Positions 1 to 5,158 of a stretch of 8,069 nt of DNA are shown here, piece after piece. Position numbers and translations under genes: made by a program. The DNA is taken from NCBI GenBank assembly GCA_024636595.1, contig JAGXGT010000198.1, positions 1 through 8,069 of the forward strand, in the 5' to 3' direction. This DNA is from Sphingomonadales bacterium (GTDB lineage Bacteria; Pseudomonadota; Alphaproteobacteria; Sphingomonadales; Sphingomonadaceae). Positions within the stretch are counted from its first letter, which is position 1. Each line of letters starts with the position of its first letter. Under the pieces are notes generated by a model, which was not told the DNA's origin, searched no databases, and saw only the letters and a program-made list of their open reading frames with translations.

Positions 1-81
1 GACGGCGCCGGGGCGGCGATCTTCCTGCGCTCGATCAAGGCGTGGCTGGAGGCTGTCGGGCCGGAAACGCCTGTTTACTGA
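1..81 (+). CDS. 3' end of an unidentified protein-coding gene
   Basis: Frame 1 is open from the window edge to a TGA at 79-81 and encodes 26 residues, beginning DGAGAAIFLRSIKAWLEAVG and ending PETPVY. The composition (an amphipathic segment IFLRSIKAWLEAVG) looks like a normal C-terminal helix, so I treat it as the end of a real gene. I do not recognise the family, and too little is present to assign a function. The gene ends tail to tail with the leftward CHAP-domain frame, whose last 16 codons run into it antisense. This overlap is unusual and is part of the argument that the CHAP gene is truncated. Confidence 0.45.
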   Translation, partial: DGAGAAIFLRSIKAWLEAVGPETPVY

Positions 82-427
82 GATGGCACGCGACCTTCCC
101 ATGTTCAGCCCGCCTGACGAGGGCGCGCACCACCGCGACATGCCCGAGCCGCATGGCACCATAGCCGGGCAACGACAAAACGGCGCCTTCTGTCGGCATC
201 CTGCCGCGTTGATAGACTCCGCCCGCCTGGTCCCACCAGCTATGGGCATCGCCATAAATCTGGATCCCGCTCAGTTCGCGGGCAAAAGGGACGCATTGCA
301 GATAGTCTTCGGCCTTCGCCGGTGTGGGCACAATGATTGCCTGCAACACCAGCAGGATCGGAATGATCGCATTGCGGAGTGAAATGACAAAATTTTTGGG
401 CGCCGTTGCGTTCATGCAGACAGACAT
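35..427 (-). pseudogene. Secreted CHAP-domain protein, C-terminally truncated
   Basis: The frame encodes 130 residues. Residues 1-40 are a signal peptide: a short polar start, hydrophobic IIPILLVLQAIIV at 21-33, and an AKA site before E40/D41. Residues 41-100 match the N-terminal half of a CHAP (amidase/peptidase) domain of the small sphingomonad type: candidate catalytic Cys45 in LQCVPFARELSG, then GDAHSWWDQAGG, GAVLSLPGYG and the His96 loop MRLGHVAVV. Family members normally continue with a strand ending in a HANW-like motif (third catalytic residue) and a further 50-60 residues. Here the sequence after about residue 104 (near base 118) becomes a non-CHAP Arg/Ala/Pro-rich tail that reads antisense into the neighbouring gene. 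I looked in the other two frames of 61-130 and did not find the missing motif, so a simple one-base frameshift does not explain it. It is probably a decayed or rearranged gene; a divergent short but functional protein is possible. An alternative start is Met5 (415). Confidence 0.6.
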
Positions 428-463
428 AAACGTCCAGCGGAAAGCCAGCGCTAATGACTATCG

Positions 464-501
464 TGAATCACTCTTAACCATAAATGACGGCGACGGTTAA
501 G
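464..501. promoter_or_regulatory. Candidate regulatory palindrome with GANTC site upstream of the CHAP gene
   Basis: CTTAACC (473-479) and GGTTAAG (495-501) form perfect 7-bp inverted arms separated by 15 bases, and the right arm covers the recF stop codon (497-499). The left arm is part of TTAACCAT, which resembles a half-site of the alphaproteobacterial cell-cycle regulator CtrA. A GAATC (464-468) next to it is a GANTC site, the CcrM methylation target. The spacing of the two TTAA elements is wrong for the classical TTAA-N7-TTAA site. It could equally be a weak hairpin at the end of recF. The positions are certain; the function is a guess. Confidence 0.25.
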
Positions 502-1591
502 GCTGCCTTTGCTTCACGCTTCCATCTGAAACTTCAAAATGCAGCGCGCTGTCCGGAATATCGCTGAACAAACTCGGTTCGGTACCGGTAAGCCAGACTT
601 GACCACCGCGCTCCGCCAGCTTGTCAAACAGCGCGGCCCGGCGCTGCGGATCGAGATGGGCCGCAACTTCATCGAGCAACAATATCGGCCGACTTCCGCG
701 CCGATCAGCAATCAAATCGGCATGTGCCAAAATAATCGAGAACAGCAGTGCTTTCTGTTCGCCGGTTGAGCATTTCTCGGCGGGCTGTTTTTTCGCCGAA
801 TGAAACACCACTAGGTCGGCGCGATGCGGCCCCCGTGTCGTTCGGCCCGCTGCCCGGTCTGCGGCACGATATTGTTGAAGCATCTGATGGAGTTGATGCT
901 CCGCATATAGCTGATCATCCGCCAGTTTCAGGGTTGGTGTGGCGAATATTGTGCTGTCTGATTGTTGCAGCCTCAGGTTCAATGCGGTTGTCAAACGATC
1001 GCGGGCCGCAGCGACCAACGAGCCGAATTGCGCTAGTTGTAGATCGAGACCGTCAATCCAGTCCTTGTCTGCCGGATATGTATCGGCAAGCAGCCGGTTT
1101 CGTTCGCGTCGTGCGGCTTCGTATCGGGCGCAGTTTCGTGCATGAGCAGGCTCAATGGCTGTCACGAGCCGATCGAGAAAATTCCGGCGGCCGGACGCTC
1201 CTTCTGTAAACAGGCGGTCCATCGCGGGTGTCAGCCATAATATCGAGAGCCATTCGGCGAGATCGTTGGTCGGGACAGACGCCTCGTTGATCCTCGTCTT
1301 GCGCCGGTCAGGCGCTTCGACACTGGTTCCGCTGCCGAGATGGACGTCGTTCAGTTGCGCGGCGACGGCGAAATCGCCAGGCCCATTCTGACCGGCGATA
1401 TCGCGGAGCGATGCGCGTCGCAGACCGCGCCCTGGCGCGAGCATCGATACCGCCTCCAGAATATTTGTCTTGCCCGCGCCGTTGGCACCGCTGAAAACCA
1501 TGAAGCCGGGTGCGGCATTCAAGCGCAACGCGGGATAGTTGCGAAAGTTGTGCAGAGTGAGTTGGGAAAGGGCCATGCTAGAGCTGGTCAT
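497..1591 (-). CDS. recF: DNA replication/repair protein RecF
   Basis: This is a 364-residue SMC/ABC-like ATPase. RecF binds gapped DNA and, with RecO and RecR, loads RecA in the RecFOR pathway of daughter-strand gap repair. Visible landmarks are the N-terminal LTLHNFRNY at 11-19, Walker A GANGAGKT at 35-42, the RecF-type TEGASGRRNFLDRLV at 129-143, the TRGPHRADL segment at 252-260, the ABC signature STGEQKALL at 275-283, and Walker B ILLLDE at 303-308 followed by the D-loop AHLD at 311-314. The length is normal for RecF. Two starts are possible: the ATG at 1591 or Met6 (1576), which gives the common family start MALSQLTL. Neither has a convincing Shine-Dalgarno sequence. It stands alone here, without dnaA, dnaN or gyrB. 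Every catalytic motif is intact. Confidence 0.96.
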   Translation of the reverse strand: MTSSSMALSQLTLHNFRNYPALRLNAAPGFMVFSGANGAGKTNILEAVSMLAPGRGLRRASLRDIAGQNGPGDFAVAAQLNDVHLGSGTSVEAPDRRKTRINEASVPTNDLAEWLSILWLTPAMDRLFTEGASGRRNFLDRLVTAIEPAHARNCARYEAARRERNRLLADTYPADKDWIDGLDLQLAQFGSLVAAARDRLTTALNLRLQQSDSTIFATPTLKLADDQLYAEHQLHQMLQQYRAADRAAGRTTRGPHRADLVVFHSAKKQPAEKCSTGEQKALLFSIILAHADLIADRRGSRPILLLDEVAAHLDPQRRAALFDKLAERGGQVWLTGTEPSLFSDIPDSALHFEVSDGSVKQRQP

Positions 1592-1667
1592 TAGCTTTAG
1601 CTATCGGCGAAGAGAAGAAAATTCGGAGAGAGACGTTGTTCTGCCGGTCACAAAAAAACGGTAGCCC

Positions 1668-1694
1668 AATAATTGGGGAATATTGCCAATTATT
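1668..1694. promoter_or_regulatory. Perfect inverted repeat, candidate enhancer (UAS) of the sigma-54 promoter
   Basis: AATAATTGG (1668-1676) and CCAATTATT (1686-1694) are perfect 9-bp inverted arms around a 9-base spacer GGAATATTG. The centre (1681) lies about 108 bp upstream of the transcription start expected from the sigma-54 promoter at 1764-1779. That is the distance at which sigma-54 activators of the PspF/NtrC class usually bind. I infer an activator-binding site. It could instead be an operator for a different regulator or serve the divergent recF gene, since the segment 1592-1838 is shared by both. Confidence 0.5.
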
Positions 1695-1731
1695 CGTTCT
1701 ATACGATATGACATTTGGCGCGGAATTGAAT

Positions 1732-1744
1732 GAAGCCATTGATA
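1732..1744 (-). promoter_or_regulatory. IHF-like binding site
   Basis: Read on the minus strand the site is TATCAATGGCTTC, which matches the IHF consensus WATCAANNNNTTR at all fixed positions except the last. It sits between the inverted repeat at 1668-1694 and the sigma-54 promoter at 1764-1779, next to an A/T-rich run (1740-1761). DNA-bending IHF sites are commonly found at this place in sigma-54 promoters, including pspA of E. coli. The IHF consensus is loose, so chance occurrence is possible; the position is what makes it plausible. Confidence 0.4.
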
Positions 1745-1763
1745 TATATAGATTATGATAAAC

Positions 1764-1779
1764 TGGCACGACCCGTGCA
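1764..1779 (+). promoter_or_regulatory. Sigma-54 (RpoN) promoter, -24/-12 type
   Basis: TGGCACGACCCGTGCA matches the consensus TGGCACG-R-NNN-TTGC-W at every defined position except one (G instead of T at the first base of the -12 element). The invariant GG (1765-1766) and GC (1777-1778) are correctly spaced. A transcription start near 1789 would give a leader of about 50 bases before the first microprotein start at 1839. Sigma-54 promoters need an ATP-dependent activator; none is encoded in the window. No competing sigma-70 promoter stands out here. Confidence 0.7.
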
Positions 1780-1838
1780 AAGTGTCTGATATCTTCGCAA
1801 TAATGCGAAAAACAGGTTTAGATCGAAAGGAAATCAAA

Positions 1839-1958
1839 ATGTTCTCGAATGTGTCCAACAATATCTCCGCCGCCGTGGCCGCCATTTTCACTGCCGCTAT
1901 CTTTGTTGGCGCCAGCGTTGGCCCCGCCGTCAGCCACGCCGCTTCAGTCGTCGCTTGA
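1839..1958 (+). CDS. 39-residue membrane microprotein, copy 1 of a tandem pair
   Basis: ATG at 1839 is preceded by AAGGAA (1827-1832) at a 6-base spacing, and the frame ends in TGA at 1956-1958. The product starts MFSNVSNNIS and has a hydrophobic Ala-rich segment at 11-31 (AAVAAIFTAAIFVGASVGPA) with a short polar tail. It is either a single transmembrane helix or a signal-peptide-like segment. It aligns without gaps over its whole length with the next gene's product (19 of 39 positions identical), including S10-A-A, A14-A15, A19-A20, FVGAS at 22-26 and PA at 29-30. It is the first gene after the sigma-54 promoter and lies upstream of a PspC-domain gene, so a role in the envelope stress response is inferred. 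I know no named family for it. An upstream in-frame ATG at 1755 lies before the expected transcription start and lacks a ribosome binding site. Confidence 0.72.
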   Translation: MFSNVSNNISAAVAAIFTAAIFVGASVGPAVSHAASVVA

Positions 1959-1987
1959 ACCAAGTTCACACCAGAAAGGGACACATC

Positions 1988-2107
1988 ATGTCACACAGTC
2001 TTCAAAATTCGTTTTCCGCCGCTTTTGCCGCAGCCGTTTCAGCAGCTTTGTTTGTCGGCGCCAGCCTCTTGCCCGCGCTCCACAACGCATCGTCCATGGT
2101 GATCTGA
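1988..2107 (+). CDS. 39-residue membrane microprotein, copy 2 of a tandem pair
   Basis: ATG at 1988 has a good ribosome binding site, AGAAAGGG (1973-1980), 7 bases upstream, and the frame ends in TGA at 2105-2107. The product begins MSHSLQNSFSAAFAAAVSAA and continues LFVGASLLPALHNASSMVI. It has exactly the length of the preceding gene's product and aligns to it without gaps (19/39 identical, most other positions conservative). The pair therefore arose by tandem duplication and both copies have stayed under protein-level selection. A hydrophobic helix spans about 9-31. The intergenic gap is 29 bases. Its stop overlaps an ATG (TGATG, 2105-2109) that begins a possible longer form of the PspC-domain protein, so translation may be coupled. 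The function is unknown; by context it is a small envelope-stress membrane peptide. Confidence 0.72.
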   Translation: MSHSLQNSFSAAFAAAVSAALFVGASLLPALHNASSMVI

Positions 2108-2190
2108 TGGCTGACGGAAAGAAAAGCTCAGACTCTCGCCCCGGCAGCTGGCCGGACCCTGTTTCATCGAAGAAAGGAAGCAATAAACCC

Positions 2191-2370
2191 ATGAAAAACA
2201 AATTGAAACTCGACAAGGCTAATGGCAAGCTTATGGGCGTCTGCTCCGGGCTGGCGAACTGGAGCGGTATGGATGTCAACTTGCTGCGCATCATATTCGT
2301 TCTCGCGACCATATTTGGTTGCGGTTCCGCAATTATTATCTATCTGGCAATCGGTTTGATTGTCGATTGA
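2191..2370 (+). CDS. PspC-domain envelope stress membrane protein
   Basis: The 59-residue product is essentially one PspC domain: a basic N-terminus (MKNKLKLDKANGK), the hallmark GKLMGVCSGLANWSGMDVNL at 12-31, and a hydrophobic hairpin or helix at 32-57 (LRIIFVLATIFGCGSAIIIY and on). PspC proteins act in the phage-shock response, sensing or relieving inner-membrane damage. I chose ATG 2191 because AAGGAAG (2174-2180) lies 10 bases upstream and because such proteins usually begin at this point. A longer in-frame start at 2107 (87 residues) overlaps the previous stop as TGATG but adds only a polar Ser/Lys/Pro-rich stretch and has no clear ribosome binding site. It is the third gene of the sigma-54-driven unit, which fits the known sigma-54 control of psp genes in E. 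coli. PspA and PspB are absent from the window. I see no terminator before the next gene. Confidence 0.85.
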   Translation: MKNKLKLDKANGKLMGVCSGLANWSGMDVNLLRIIFVLATIFGCGSAIIIYLAIGLIVD

Positions 2371-2496
2371 GCTGGACAGTCACTCTCCGCTAGATGATAT
2401 AACATACGGAAAATATTACATTAAAGCCATGGACCGCTCCGACCAATCCGTGTAATCGAAGACTTGAACAGTCGCATTGCAGTTGTCGGAGCGCAG

Positions 2497-3456
2497 ATGT
2501 CCGCAGGTCATCATCATAACCACGGGCATTCCGCCCACAGCCATCATGATCGCCATGGTCCACACGGCCATATACCGACCAGTTTCAGCCGTGCCTTCGC
2601 GCTCGGGATCGCCCTCAATATCACATATATCATTGTGGAGGTCGTGTACGGCTTGCTCGCCGGATCGATGGCCTTGCTGGCCGACGCCGGTCATAACCTG
2701 TCCGATGTTCTTGGACTGGCCGTTGCCTGGGCTGGTGCAGAGCTGGCCAAGCGTCCACCCAGCAAGCGATTTACCTATGGGCTGGGTGGATCATCGATTC
2801 TGGCAGCGTTGCTCAATGGCCTTTTTCTCTTGGTTGCTTGCGGGGCCATTGCTCTAGAAGCCATTCAAAGATTTAGCGCCCCCAGCCCAATCGCATCAAC
2901 CACGGTCATCATCGTTGCCTCGGTCGGAATCGTCATCAATTTCGGTACTGCGATGCTGTTTGTGCGCGGACAGAAAGAAGATATCAACATCCGCGGCGCC
3001 TTCCTCCATATGATGGCCGATGCTGGCGTATCCGCAGGTGTCGTAGTGGGAGGCATTGCAATTTATTTCAGCGGCTGGAACTGGATCGATCCGCTTATCA
3101 GTCTGTTGATCGTTGTACTGATCTTCTGGAGCACGTGGGGACTGTTGTCGGAAGCCGTGCGGATGTCGCTGGCGGGCGTGCCACGAGATATCAATGTCGA
3201 AGAAGTACAGACATATCTTGCTTCGTTGCCCGGTGTTCAAACGGTGCATGATTTGCATATCTGGCCAATGAGCACGAGCGAAACGGCGATGACAGCCCAT
3301 CTGATTTTGCCCGACGGGCATCCGGGTAAGGGGTTTCTGGCCTCAGTCCAAAAGGAAGTTTTGGCGTTGTTCTCCATCCATCATACCACCATTCAGATCG
3401 AGCTTGAAGATGAAGAAGGGGACCTCTGTCGGGTTGATTGTCACGGCGACGCCTGA
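2497..3456 (+). CDS. Cation diffusion facilitator (zinc-type CzcD/ZitB-like) transporter
   Basis: The 319-residue protein belongs to the CDF family, which exports divalent metal ions from the cytoplasm in exchange for protons. The cytoplasmic N-terminus is His-rich (residues 5-25, HHHNHGHSAHSHHDRHGPHGH in two overlapping clusters), typical of zinc carriers. Six membrane helices follow. The transport site is seen as HNLSD in helix 2 (His66, Asp70, within LLADAGHNLSD) and HMMAD in helix 5 (His171, Asp175). The two HxxxD motifs fit the zinc (or Zn/Cd/Co) subgroup better than Mn or Fe. The C-terminal cytoplasmic domain has the family VHDLHIWPMS (about 250-259) and IHHTTIQIE. The ATG at 2497 has GGAG (2488-2491) 5 bases upstream. 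An in-frame TTG at 2464 is possible but less likely. The metal is inferred, and no metal regulator lies nearby. Confidence 0.93.
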   Translation: MSAGHHHNHGHSAHSHHDRHGPHGHIPTSFSRAFALGIALNITYIIVEVVYGLLAGSMALLADAGHNLSDVLGLAVAWAGAELAKRPPSKRFTYGLGGSSILAALLNGLFLLVACGAIALEAIQRFSAPSPIASTTVIIVASVGIVINFGTAMLFVRGQKEDINIRGAFLHMMADAGVSAGVVVGGIAIYFSGWNWIDPLISLLIVVLIFWSTWGLLSEAVRMSLAGVPRDINVEEVQTYLASLPGVQTVHDLHIWPMSTSETAMTAHLILPDGHPGKGFLASVQKEVLALFSIHHTTIQIELEDEEGDLCRVDCHGDA

Positions 3457-3497
3457 CGTCAGCTCGAGTGTTGGGATTGCTCTTTCTTGTTGACCAA

Positions 3498-3510
3498 GGA
3501 TTCTGAATCC
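3498..3510. repeat. 13-bp palindrome carrying two GANTC sites
   Basis: GGATTC-T-GAATCC is a perfect inverted repeat with a single central base, containing GATTC and GAATC. It lies in the gene-free stretch 3457-3713 between the transporter and the acyltransferase-like gene. GANTC is the target of the alphaproteobacterial CcrM methylase. The structure is clear but no function can be assigned. Confidence 0.3.
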
Positions 3511-3549
3511 GGACGAGCAGAGGCTCCGAAACTAGCGAGACCAAGCAAT

Positions 3550-3567
3550 AAACCGCGCGCGGTTTTT
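3550..3567 (+). terminator. Candidate intrinsic terminator after the CDF transporter gene
   Basis: AAACCGCGCGCGGTTT (3550-3565) is a perfect 16-base palindrome that can fold as AAACCG / CGGTTT around a CGCG loop, and it runs into five T residues (3563-3567). It lies 94 bases after the transporter stop and before the next operon, the right place for a terminator. The stem is short and the T-run modest, so efficiency is uncertain. Being palindromic, it could also be an operator. No other sequence in 3457-3713 looks coding. Confidence 0.5.
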
Positions 3568-3713
3568 CCATTTGGGAAAAAGCTGGCGGAGAGAATATCT
3601 CCATCGAAGTGCCAGCATGATTGCACCAACGGACATCTTTCGTTGCGCGGTCGAAAAATAGATTTATGGTATTTGGTCATACGCGGAGCCCGAACCCGCG
3701 AGGGGGAGGATGT

Positions 3714-4352
3714 GTGCACGACGAAATCAAGCCGAACTGGTTGTCGGAAATTGTCCGCCGTTTTTCCGTATTCATCTATACCGTGAATGGATGGACTGCC
3801 GTTCAGGAAAATCCGCCACCCAGAAAAGCCATAATCATTGCTGCCCCACACACCAGCAACTGGGACTTCCTTTATTTTTTTGGGCTGACGAACAAGCTGA
3901 AGATCAAGTCCTACTGGATTGGCAAGGATACGCTATTCAAATGGCCGTGGTCGGGCATGATGCGCCGCTTGGGCGGCATTCCGGTCAACCGGTCACAATC
4001 GCAAAACATGGTTGACGCGATGGTGAGAGAGTTTAACCAGCGCGATGATTTTCTCCTGACCATCCCGCCAGAGGGGACGCGTGGGAGCGTCAAGCAATGG
4101 CGGACGGGTTTCTATTATATCGCGCTCAAGGCAAAGGTGCCTTTGATCATTGGTCTGATGGACTATTCGAGAAAAACCGGCGGATTGGGGCCATCCTTCA
4201 TGCCGTCTGGAAATTACAAAACCGACATGCAGAAGCTGAGCGATTTTTATTACAGCGTAACGCCAAAATACCCTGAAAAAGCGATGCGCGATATTGTGTC
4301 GACGGAGCCCGGGGCAAGCGGCGAACCGCAGGCAAAAGGAGAAGCCATTTGA
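3714..4352 (+). CDS. 1-acyl-glycerol-3-phosphate acyltransferase-like (PlsC superfamily) protein
   Basis: The 212-residue protein carries the PlsC/LPLAT signature blocks: HTSNWD at 46-51 (the HX4D catalytic motif), GGIPVNR at 87-93, PPEGTR at 118-123 (acyl-acceptor phosphate-binding block) and VPLIIGLMDY at 142-151. Such enzymes transfer acyl chains to lysophospholipids or related acceptors at the inner membrane. The exact acceptor is unknown; this short form with HTSNWD is a less-characterised branch, not the housekeeping PlsC. The GTG at 3714 is chosen because a very strong GGGGGAGG (3702-3709) lies 4 bases before it. The frame is open back to a TTG at 3621 but that part looks non-coding and lacks a ribosome binding site. 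The gene ends in a TTGA overlap with the next one. All catalytic motifs are intact. Confidence 0.88.
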   Translation: MHDEIKPNWLSEIVRRFSVFIYTVNGWTAVQENPPPRKAIIIAAPHTSNWDFLYFFGLTNKLKIKSYWIGKDTLFKWPWSGMMRRLGGIPVNRSQSQNMVDAMVREFNQRDDFLLTIPPEGTRGSVKQWRTGFYYIALKAKVPLIIGLMDYSRKTGGLGPSFMPSGNYKTDMQKLSDFYYSVTPKYPEKAMRDIVSTEPGASGEPQAKGEAI

Positions 4353-5158
4353 ACGTGCTCGGAGCCTTGGGGCTGAACTTTGGTCTATTGGTCGCCATTA
4401 TGATGGTCCTGTGGTTGATATCGATCCGAATCCGTGACGTGTCTTTTATCGATGCGTTTTGGGCTTATGGCATGGCGATCATGGCCAGCGCATCCTTCTT
4501 GCAGACCGAAATCCCAGGGTCTTTGGCATACACGATCTGGGCGCTGACCGCGCTTTGGGGCATAAGGTTGGGAACGCATCTTTTCCTCCGCTGGCGTAAG
4601 GAAGGTGAAGATCCTCGCTATAAGAGAATTCTTGGGAAAGCGATGGACAAGCAGGGAATGAGCTTTGCCAAGGCAGCGTTGATCAGGGCTTGGGCGCTGC
4701 AAATTCCGCTGCTTTTCATCGTCTGTCTACCGGCGCAGCTTGGGATATTGCTCGCAGGCGCGGATGGTCTCGGTCCCGTTTCGATCATCGGCGCCGTGAT
4801 CGCGGTGGTTGGCATCGGCTTTGAAACCATCGGTGACATGCAACTCAAGGCATTCAAGTCCGATCCGGACAGCAAGGGCAAGGTGCTTGATACCGGCTTG
4901 TGGAAATATACCCGCCATCCTAATTATTTCGGAGATTTTTGCGCTTGGTGGGGGATTTGGCTGGTCGCAGCGCCAACCGGCTGGCCGGTTTGGGTGGCTG
5001 CAGTTGGCCCCCTGTTTCTGAGTTTCACGCTGATGAAATGGAGTGGTGCGCCCCTGTTGGAAAAAAGCCTGAAAAAGAACCGGCCGCAATATGCGGAGTA
5101 TATTCAGCGGACGTCGGGTTTTTTCCCAATGCCGCCGAAGAAGGGGGAAAGCCGTTGA
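4349..5158 (+). CDS. DUF1295 membrane protein (steroid 5-alpha-reductase-like fold)
   Basis: The 269-residue, multi-helix inner-membrane protein has about six hydrophobic segments. The DUF1295 hallmarks are present: DVSFIDAFWA near 30-39, RLGTHLFLRWRKEGEDPRY at 73-91, and the C-terminal GKVLDTGLWKYTRHPNYFGD at 177-196, followed by WWGIWLVAA. The family is related to steroid 5-alpha-reductases and isoprenylcysteine methyltransferases. Most bacterial members have no proven substrate, so a redox or transferase step on a lipid is only inferred. Translation starts at a TTG (4349-4351) that overlaps the upstream TGA by 4 bases (TTGA) and has AGGAG 7 bases before it (4337-4341). The tight overlap with the acyltransferase-like gene suggests coupled translation and a shared lipid or membrane role. 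Confidence 0.88.
   Translation: MNVLGALGLNFGLLVAIMMVLWLISIRIRDVSFIDAFWAYGMAIMASASFLQTEIPGSLAYTIWALTALWGIRLGTHLFLRWRKEGEDPRYKRILGKAMDKQGMSFAKAALIRAWALQIPLLFIVCLPAQLGILLAGADGLGPVSIIGAVIAVVGIGFETIGDMQLKAFKSDPDSKGKVLDTGLWKYTRHPNYFGDFCAWWGIWLVAAPTGWPVWVAAVGPLFLSFTLMKWSGAPLLEKSLKKNRPQYAEYIQRTSGFFPMPPKKGESR

Noticed and set aside
748..1209. A 153-codon plus-strand frame inside recF.
   Set aside because: It lies wholly antisense to a RecF gene with all motifs intact and has no ribosome binding site or family resemblance.
1601..1984. A 127-codon minus-strand frame across the intergenic region and first microprotein.
   Set aside because: It runs through the sigma-54 control region and antisense to the microprotein gene, and shows no protein-like composition or ribosome binding site.
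1849..2190. An upstream extension of the PspC frame giving a 173-residue protein.
   Set aside because: The extension is the out-of-frame reading of the two microprotein genes (Pro/Arg/Ser-rich). PspC has better starts at 2107 and 2191.
2389..2420. A/T-rich GATATAACATAC sequence upstream of the CDF gene, considered as a Zur-type box.
   Set aside because: Only a half-site-like match without the expected dyad symmetry, so metal regulation is not supported by sequence.
3453..3462. Perfect palindrome CTGACGTCAG at the transporter stop codon.
   Set aside because: A 10-base palindrome without a following T-run is expected by chance in this length, and no function follows from it.
3684..3712. GC-rich CGGAGCCCGAACCCGCGAGG segment considered as a tRNA remnant or attachment site.
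   Set aside because: No cloverleaf can be built around it and no repeat of it is seen elsewhere. It is simply the leader ending in the strong ribosome binding site of the GTG-start gene.
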